Shown here: piece by piece, positions 55,451-64,000 of the stretch
Layout of the letters: every line of letters starts with the position of its first letter
How positions within the stretch are numbered: the stretch's first letter is position 1
Source of the DNA: Clonostachys chloroleuca
Lineage: Eukaryota; Ascomycota; Sordariomycetes; Hypocreales; Bionectriaceae
Reading direction: 5' to 3'
Assembly: GCA_037952775.1 (NCBI GenBank)
Contig: JBANAY010000003.1
Span: 7,130,001-7,194,000 of the forward strand
DNA length: 64,000 bases
Notes under the pieces: generated by a model
The model's database searches: none
What the model saw: the letters and a program-made list of their open reading frames with translations, nothing else
Told to the model about the DNA's origin: nothing
Position numbers and translations under genes: made by a program

Positions 55451-57991
55451 GGTGGCTTCGTGGTTCTCTGGCTCTGCTCCAACCTGAAATGCAAATGAGA
55501 GACGATTTTCGAATGCCCTAGGCAGTGAGGACGGGCAGGATTAATAAACCAGCAAACTGGTCCACACGCTAAAGCAGGCGGTTATGCATCCTCAGCCGAT
55601 TCTAGCTTAAATAGAAAGCCTGCTGCAAGTCCTCGGAGCGGAGGGCCTGCAATCTGCCTCATTACGGGTCATTGTTACAAGGTCTTGTAAGCAACATCCA
55701 GGTTCCCCCATGTTAAGTTTCATTGCTGGTTGCCTTGCGAAAAATTATCCAGCACAACCCTTGACGAAGCACCAAAGGGAAGACTTCTCGTCACGAGTCC
55801 CTATCCTACCCGGGCCATCAGCCTTTCCCTCTTCCTAGAAGCAAGATGCTCTTTTGCTGATTTCTTAAGACTTTGAAACAAACAGAGGATTGTACTCACG
55901 GCCGGAGAAGACTGGTTGGATTGGTCGGATTTAACAAGTGTGGTCCACATAGCGCCTGTCTGACGAACATCTCTCATCGATTGAGGGTTAGTGCTGATCT
56001 TCGACGGGTGCCGGCACTGGGTTCAAATGGTTCCAAAATCCCTCTGGATATTTGAGAGTGCCGAGATCCTGGCTCCTCCTATTTCAGCCCTGTTCTGTGC
56101 TGACGCCTGAGAGTGCAACTGGTGCAATTGTAAGCGGAAACAGAACGTTTCATGAATAAGCATTACACGTGTAGCCGCTCCACTAGTCCGTGCTTCAAGC
56201 ATTGACATAACCCATTCTTAAAAAATCAAGCTTCCCACTAGAATGGGTCCTGTCTATGTATATATGTATGCATATTTCTACCCCAGGAGATTCCACTTAT
56301 TTCGCCAATTCAAAACTATCTTCCCCTCCCTCATCTGATGTGACAAAAGTTAAGAACTAAACTTGAAACTGCTGAGTATTTACACAATACAGTACCTTAC
56401 GTCAAGCAGCATTGCTTCAATATCTCGCACTACGAGTTGGCCAGCTCCTCCCTGTCGGCTGCTTACACAGTATGGGGCAGCTTCTGCACTCACTATGCAA
56501 GCTGACGGTGCCGCGTAACCGGTTCGTCTGGTGGCGAGTGATAGACATTCCCAATCTGCCGGACTATTGATTCCAGCCCGGCGCTTATTGGCGTTAAGTC
56601 AGAGCAGGTATCAGACAATAGTATGAAGGCTATCCTTAGGGTCAGACTAGGTCAAGTTAGGATTCCGATTTAAGGTGAGGATTCAAGATGCGATAAATAT
56701 CTAAGCAGAAACTGTGGCTCCCATTTAAAGTAATATTTGATTACTTCGTAGGTTCAAAAGACTGGTTGGACCAAAATGATTTGCAACACCCACCTCAGCG
56801 GCCGATGTTTCCTTCCACATCACCTATGACTCAGGGCCTAGGGCCAGGCTGCCCAGCTGAAGGATCAGCTGGTCACCTCTATCTACCGTAGCAGGACTAC
56901 CTAGGGATACCTCCTTTTACAGCGATGGGGGACTCGCTATAGGGGCCCGGACCCCCGGTGGCCCGGAAATCGCAGTGAAGCAAACCCCAAAGGGTCAGTT
57001 AGCCAGCTGGTTCAGAGGCCATGGCATGGCCACTGGTCACGGCCTGCAGCTTGCACTATCCCTTGTGCTAGCCCAGGGAACTGGAGCCATTGAGCTTTCA
57101 TGCCTTGGAGTCGAGCCAGGTTTGCGGATGTCACTGTCGCGGCCAACGAGAAGGGAGTTCGCTGGCCTCGGATTTTGACCTGTAGGCCAAAAATGTCTGC
57201 AGTACCACGAAAAATTACAAAATATTGTCCTCGCATTGCTTATATCCCAAAGGATTCAAAGGGCAGGATCACGCCCAAGGAGATGGTACGCCAATATCGC
57301 TCAAACCCAGAGTAACACCAAATCTTCAACCACAGGTTACCTGAGAGGAGGGCTCTGTGGTTTTGCATATTTTCAGTATCTCCCCTTCCAAGCACCTTTC
57401 TACTTCCAAAGATCGAGATCCATATATACGTTAATTAACTGGCCAAAAGTTGCAACCACTCCACAGCCCACGCACCCAAAAGAAAAAAAAATGACAAAAA
57501 ACCTTGCCTTGAAAAGTAATCTCTAAAATTGAACGCGACGGCAAAATTAAAGTTAAGAATACTTTTAGATATTTTAGTTCTCAAACTATAGTCTTTCAAA
57601 ACACATTTGAGATTACTTTTACAATCGAACAATCTATCTTACAAGGGAAGGGAATACTGGTATTAGGCCAACAATCATGCAGCCTGGTGATGAAGTAGCC
57701 ATGCTGTACAGGGTCGCCGCCCAGACTATTACGCATTTATTGGAGATTGCTACATGGTAGACAGTGATACGATGTATAGAAATATAACAGGTGATGTACA
57801 GCATCAAAGAGGGGGCCGCCAGTGATGTCGTATGAGCTCCGGTAAGGCTGGCTTTCTACGAGGCTGCGCTCACGACGGTTAAGCGCTTTCCTTGATAGAG
57901 AGTCTGTTCTCGACTAGTAACAAAGATAGATCTCTAGGAAAAAGCCCGAATCAAACTCGGATTTGTGTCTCTATACGAGTGCTAAAGATAC
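55451..57991. other. Intergenic 2.5 kb, no gene recognised
   Basis: Short open frames only. An inverted repeat lies at 57512-57620. Confidence 0.45.
57512..57620. repeat. 12-bp inverted repeat, possible MITE remnant
   Basis: AAAAGTAATCTC (57512-57523) is repeated inverted at 57609-57620, and similarity continues imperfectly for a few bases on both sides. The unit is about 110-120 bp and AT-rich. No clear target duplication was found. Confidence 0.4.
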
Positions 57992-59382
57992 TCATTGGTG
58001 AACTCTCTTTCTCTCCTGCTGCCTCACCTCCTCTCCCTTCCTCATTGACTTTCTAACCTTCTTTTTCGCTTTCTTCTCCTTCTTCTTCACCTCTTTGTTT
58101 TCTTCTTTATTGGTCTCCAACCTTCGCTTGGCCCTCTCTTGGACAAGCTGTTGATGCTGAGACGACTCCGCTTGGCTCTCTGCCGCCCGCTGCCTCGATT
58201 TCCTTGCCTCCAGGCTCTTGTTCACAACTTGCTGAGCGTGGGTCAATCCGTTTATTTCCTTCTGCTGCTGGTCCAGCGCGATCTTCTTCTGTGCCTTCTC
58301 AAGCCTGCTCACTTTACTGACGGGCAAACCATAAAACCTGATAGTGGCTATCTTGCCTGTCGGCAGCCTGATCCTCCGCGTCGAGTCATGCTCGTGCAAA
58401 TCAGGCGGGAGGTACAGGCTCCGTATCCCACGGCGCAGCTCCCAAATAGAAAGCTTCATGATACGGAGCCGGACATGCGTGTCAACGTGGACACGAAAGT
58501 TGAGATGCAGGTCACTGTGGAGCTTCTGAACCATGCTGCGGTTCCAGAATAGTTGGTCATCCTCTTCGCTTGTTCGGACCAACTCCAGGTATTCGTCATC
58601 TTCTATCTTCCACTCTGGCCGTAGTGGTACTGAACGAGAGGAGTGCAAGAATGTGAGGCGGCACATTTGGGGATATTGACATGTCAACCAAAGGGTCGAA
58701 TCGCTATATCCAACAAGATAGCTCAGGTCCAGTGTGTCAAGGTACGGCATATTCCGTGCCAAGTCGTTCAGGTGCTGCGCGAAGTCCACGCCCTGGGGTT
58801 TGATGCAGTCGGCAGGGAGTTCAAGACGGCGAAGCCCAGCGCACTTCTTGATCGCGCTCCACAGTGCAGCGCTCTTGTTGGCCTTCGAAGAGGCATTGAG
58901 TGCTGGAATATCGTCGCACTCTGGTTCCAGGAAGCTGACTTCCCTGATGAGCTCGCGGTAGCATGGCCGGAGGGCATTCAGGTTCGCGACCAACTTGCCG
59001 GCGTCACGGAAGCAGAAGATGTTCTTTGACCAGAAGATTGGAGCCGAGATCTCGCGGATGATTTTGCACGTCCGCATGAGGCCCAGGCTCTTGCGCTTGG
59101 AACATTTGCATGCCACGCGAGCCTTGAAGCCTGAATGATCATTGGTCAAGTGCGGGAGGGCGGAGAGGATTTCGTTGTGGACGAAAGGGGGATCTCAAAC
59201 TGGCCTGGGGCGGTAACCTTATTCCTACAATCGATCTCGTGCTTTTTGTCCCAGAGCGAGGTCCTTTCAACAAGGAGATATTCGTAGATGATGCTCTGGA
59301 TCTCTTCGGGGAGATACAGGAGACCCAGTTTCTTTGGGCGGGCCTGGTCATATTGCGTCCGGATGGTCAGCGTCGTGGGCAT
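57992..59382 (-). CDS. F-box-like protein, frame broken by one base
   Basis: Start ATG at 59382, no intron evident. The first 45 residues contain LGLLYLPEEIQSIIYEYLL, an F-box-like opening of a large fungal family. The later block LGLMRTCKIIREISAPIFWSKNIFCF is the standard continuation. Between them the frame shifts at a run of five C (minus strand; G at 59187-59191): one more C would give EIPPFVHNEILSALPHL and a 464-codon gene. The C-terminal 100 residues are Lys/Glu/Gln-rich and helical, with a strong basic cluster near the end. F-box proteins couple substrates to SCF ubiquitin ligase; no substrate domain is visible here. A homopolymer error in the assembly is the simplest explanation. Confidence 0.72.
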
Positions 59383-62300
59383 CTTGATTTTGGATATCTG
59401 TGATGAGAATTGTAGGATCTCGCTCTTGGTGGTGAGAAGACCGGCACGGGCCAGAGATTTATTCTCCTCGGATTTGGCTTACTATTATGCCCACGATTAG
59501 TTCTTATTTGAGGGGCGTTTTTCAGCTCGCTCGCTCAGCTCATTAGACTCAGCCATTGTCCAGCCACGAAGACGACAGGGGTCCAGGGTGTCGCTAGAGA
59601 GCTTGATGGGCTTGCCTAAAAGCAACTATCGCGATTAGAGCCGCTAGATGATCCAAGATGAATCATATTCAGCCTTTGGTGACTCATGCATCGAGCAGCA
59701 TGGATAAGGCAGACTTTCCTACAACGTCGCGACAGTTCATTTCCAAGAATTCCATGCGATCTTTTGCTCGTCATTCGTTGATAGGCTTCTTCATATTGCA
59801 GAGGACTGAAGTATTGTATCGTCATTGTAGAATTGAGGTGTGGGCGAAACTCCAGCAATCGGCATGCACTTTTCGTTGATGGCAGAATTTAAAAGTGATA
59901 TGGGAACAAATACGCCTAGGTCTTACACCTTTTACCTCCTTTTTTTGTGAATTCCTAACGTAGCCAAAGAGAATTAAGGAACTCTTCGAAAAGCGCACTG
60001 AATTCGAGCTGGTTCGAGTCCCCTAGTTGGCCTACCCTGTAGTAACTGACATCCCCTCCACAAATGAGAGAGTGCCCACGAATAATGAAGTGCTTCTGGT
60101 GTCTCTATGATGTTTTTAGTCATAAACCTATCATGGGGGATTTAAAACTCAACTGTTGTTATATTTATGGTTATGGCTAAGGTTAAATAGAGAATATCCC
60201 ATGCAACACTTGTCCATTTTGCCACATCTCGACTAAAAGTTATTTAAATTGTATGACACCTTCAAATGGAAATAAAAAAGAACTCATGACTTTCTCTCTC
60301 ACAATTTATCTTCACATAGTGTGCCCAGTGAGTCCACATAATGTTTATTTCATAAAGAAATGCAATCCTATCTCTAGGAAGCCAATTCTCGGATGATTCG
60401 ACCCTGAACTCCTCTGCTACGTGAAAACACGATTAATACTGACATGAGTGTTTGACGTGGAGAGGATCTTGACATTGCTTTCCCCGGCATAGAGATGCCG
60501 AATCTCACGCCAAGGCTGCAATGCTCGGAATTGACGTTGGGAAATAGGCCGTGGCAGATAGTAGCAACCTACGGAGTAGCCTCTACCAAGTGAGCATCCA
60601 ACTTCCAAAGTTTTGGTTTACAGACATGTTGAAGCCAGGCAGGCAAGCAGGCCTACGATATTCTACTAACACTTTATCCCACAAAGTCGGTGGTCTAACT
60701 GATGAGAATGACGACCTTGTAATAGTAGTGTAAGCTGATATGTGGGTTCGGGCCTCGACAGTCACGCAAATGGCCTAGCAACTCTTGGCCCAGTGCTCTC
60801 CGGTCAGTGCGAGATTGGTCTTTGGCCTGGCGTGAGAACTTCGGTTTATCATAGTACCGAAAGTGGCTGACTTCCGAAATGTGCGGTTGAGCTTTCGTGG
60901 CAGTAGAGACACTTTCACGCTCACCACATGATTTGGTCCCTGATAGATGAGAAGATGCTAACTCTCTCTAGGATGGGATTGTTTGAGGAGTAGCTGCTTG
61001 GGATTACCACTACGACAGGGCGGTTCTAGTAGCGTTGCCTTAGCCAATTTCAAATGTATGACATCCATGGCGCGAGGCCTGCTTCTTACTAGAATGATAA
61101 CAACTCCCATCTGGAGCGTGCCGGATTGCCGATATCTCCGGGGCAAGTCTTGGTGTCTACACATGCAATAGAAGCGTCGTCGAAATACTATAGTACGGGC
61201 GGGTAGAAGGGTAGTCACTTGACACAATCTCATTTTACATTGCATCGCTCTTCAACGTCAGGTCAAGGTTGCATGCGCCCTCAGATTGAAGCACCCGAAT
61301 ACTCAGAAACAAGAATCTACAGTGATCAAGGCAATCTGAGCCACGTGAGAGCCTGGACAAACTGGATGGCGAACCGTTCGTCCATGGCAATAAAGCGATT
61401 GATCATCTGCACCGATAAGCAATCGATTTGAGGGACAAGACCCTTGCGATTCAGACGAACTGATGGGCTGACCAACAGTTCAAAGCTAGGGAAAAACTGG
61501 GACGCTGCAGGTGTTGGGGAGCAGTTGCACCACCACATGCAATAAGCGGCTTACTTAGGGGCAATGTCCTGAGGCGAATCAAACAATGAAATGGGATTTG
61601 CAGGGGGTGGTTTGTGCTGGCGGGACCTTCACAGTCTGCTGCCTATCCGAGTAAAGATGGTCGCTTCTCGCCTCCCTCGCGGCCGCCCCAGTGAATAGTG
61701 TTTATTGAGAATCCCTGCTGCGCATGAGGGATGGATTCATGGTTAATGAAAGCATAAATTGTGCTCGATTCGGCCTCGGTATCTTTACACGATGGGGCCA
61801 TCCATATATCCTCAGAAATTCTCCCTCCCGAGACGGACGAACTTTTGGGCCTTGGCAGACTGAGCAACAGACGAGTAAATGCTGATTCATTTCAGCGCCA
61901 GGATGCTAGCGTACCCAGAGATCACCTGTCAAGCGTCCTTGGCGGCGCGCGGGGGCTCCATTGCCAAGGAGATAACCCATGGCCTGGTCCACCGTTTTCT
62001 CCGCCACCCCGGCGCCGTTGCAGCAGTGTCTCTCGAGGTGTTGAGCTGGACAGCTTTGGTAGCGTGAGACTCGGAATCAGCCGACAAATCGGGAATCCAG
62101 ACAGCCCTTGGCATGCCGTGGGAGACTAAAGGAGCGCCGTGGAGCCGTGGTTGAGATGAGGGGGGCCTATCAAGGAAGGTCTTCTGTTGTTCAGACGTGA
62201 AAAGAGTGAGCCTCAAGTAGCCGACTGTGGCCGAATCTACTGAATTTGGGCGGCCGAACCTACATCACTAAGATGGGCTTCCTCGTGTTCGATCTCAGCG

Positions 62301-64000
62301 CGAGGGCCAGTCCCTGCAGGGTGTCAAGACCTCCTGCTGGATTTCCCCAGGTCTTTACAAAGGGACCGATTTTTGTACGTAATGGCACAAACTGTATCTC
62401 GCTTTCACGTAACCGACTCCAGAATTTAGACCCTTGGGGGATCTTTGCGCTCTGGCACGGCTTTGGGGTCTGGGGAAGCGCGTGGCAATGTATCTCGTAT
62501 AAACGTAATGTGATGGTAAAGGGCCAACACTACTTACGAAGGCACATGAAAGGACTGTGATGGACATGCAGGAGGACTCATGTTATCCCGGGGTACGGCG
62601 CCCGTTGCCATGCAGGCCGGCACGATTTTGTGATCTTCCGTGTAGGGGGGTTTATTTGCGGCCACTTTCAATTGATTGCCATAGCACAATGGTAGCAACC
62701 TCCCACTATGAATGGCAGGCATTCTCGATTCGCCCCCCCCCAAGTGCCCCTAACTAAAATGGTGCCCCCTTCGCTGGGATCGGGAGAGGTAGGGCCCGAC
62801 TCGGCGCTTGAGAAGGGGCATTCAAGAGGCCATTGGGTGTGAATGCGGGGGCAAAGTCGGGAAATCATGGCCAAGAGGGACAAGTAATATTCACATTCAC
62901 AGTAGGGGAGCACATATTGGATGAGACAAGGGCCACCGTCAGCAGTCTATCACCAGCCAATGGCGGCTGGTCGACTTGGGCGATGGTTGCATCCGGAAGG
63001 TTACATTCCCACACAAAGGGGCCTGTGCATTATCGTCGCGACTGTCCACTGAAGGAGCCGAGCTAGGGGAGTTTGACAAATTCACAATTTGGGGAGAGTG
63101 GTGAGTGTGAGCGTCGGCATGTTGATACTGCTTATGCTTACATTGGGGCCTGTCTTGGTTGGTTGTACCCAGGACTCATCGACGGCACAATCGGTTGATC
63201 TTGTCTCCTATCATTTGTTAATGTGATGCCTTGCTGTGCGCCTGCAACTGTCTCGCACGGAACCTGCCACAAGCGCGCGCGATGGACGGAAATGAGTGTA
63301 ATTAGGAGGATCATTTTTGCCGCACTAGTTTCATGGAAGCACGGCAACAGCACGGCAGAGTATCGCCTCTCTCAAATAAAAGAAGAGAGGGACATCATGC
63401 GCCACAGCCGTTATTGCCTAGACTGATCTGTCTCGTCCAGACCAGACGGCGGTTGAGATAGCGTGCCTTGCTGTTGGGTTGGTCAGTCGGAGGTCCTCCT
63501 TGAGCATATACGCGGCGCCACCGACGTGCGATTCCTCAGCAACTTACAGCGCATAATCTTGCTGGAAGTAGGTAAAATATTGCTTGGCGATGGCGGCTCT
63601 GCAAAAGTTCGCCCGCTTCGGGGATGTCGCCCATCCTGTCCCGCGGGCTACTGCGTGGGAGATGGGGTAGCCGACGAGCCACTGTTTGACCATGCCTCAT
63701 TTAGGGCACTGCTCTCTTGCGGTCTGCCAGTGTAAGAAGCAGAAGAGGCAAAGCCAAGCCCTCTGGTTGGGATCGCGGGACTGGACTGATTGGCTGTATG
63801 CTGGTGCGGCTGGACGACCGATCAGCAACGCACAGACGAGACACCCACACACATGCTTTGTTTTGCATACCGCTGTACGTATGTATGCGTGCTGTGCTGT
63901 CCTGCACTGCGAATGTGATAAGCATCACATGAAGCTTAAGCATGATCTGACTGGGAACTTTACATGTGTAGCGTGTTGGATAATGTATGGGGATGGTGGA
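59383..64000. other. Gene-poor 4.6 kb, no gene recognised
   Basis: Only short open frames without splice pattern, signal peptide or motif. Two tRNA-like scraps (near 60015 and 62680) do not fold into a cloverleaf. Confidence 0.45.

Noticed and set aside
59990..60040. Sequence resembling a tRNA T arm (GGTTCGAGTCCCC)
   Set aside because: No matching T stem and no 5' half; at most a scrap of a tRNA.
62660..62740. tRNA-like sequence (TAGCACAATGGTAGCA with a later TCGATTCG)
   Set aside because: The acceptor, anticodon and T stems do not pair.

Overview
The window is from a filamentous ascomycete nucleus, most likely a Sordariomycete. The evidence is short GT-AG introns (mostly 50-130 nt, often with a CTRAC-type branch site), tRNA genes with 9-12 nt introns after the anticodon, a transposon with RIP-like C-to-T decay, and fungal families such as CFEM, MFS siderophore transporter, MIA40, BOS1 and sesquiterpene synthase. 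I cannot name the species. All assignments come from reading the sequence; no database search was run.

Region 1 (0-25.6 kb) is accessory in character. It holds a tRNA-Lys, a small unknown gene, two AIG1/GIMAP-like P-loop GTPase genes in head-to-head orientation, a tRNA-Gly, a C2H2 zinc-finger gene, a DUF4238 gene and a DUF1399 (GRDP-like) gene. A 2.7-kb decayed Fot1/pogo-type DNA transposon with perfect 43-bp terminal inverted repeats and a TA target duplication follows. It lies 4 bp beyond the stop codon of a 903-residue gene with a Gly-rich tail. Then come a conserved unknown gene, a complete five-exon sesquiterpene synthase gene and a small secreted-protein gene with dibasic cleavage sites.

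Region 2 (28-33 kb) is an iron-acquisition pair. An MFS siderophore transporter and a GPI-type CFEM protein are transcribed away from each other, and two copies of the SREA-type motif ATCWGATAA lie back to back between them.

Region 3 (34.8-43.4 kb) looks like a conserved housekeeping block: a Myb/SANT-like gene, an OM14-type mitochondrial outer-membrane protein, MIA40, tRNA-Asn, thiamine pyrophosphokinase and the Golgi SNARE BOS1. The OM14-type gene has an intron inside its ATG and BOS1 has one directly after its ATG.

Region 4 (45-64 kb) is accessory again. An MFS drug-type transporter, a fused AcnX (aconitase-X, DUF521) and a cytochrome P450 form a compact trio that may be a small metabolic cluster. 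A single-pass membrane protein, a multi-pass membrane protein and an F-box-like gene follow. The last two each lack one base in a homopolymer. The final 4.6 kb has no gene I can support.
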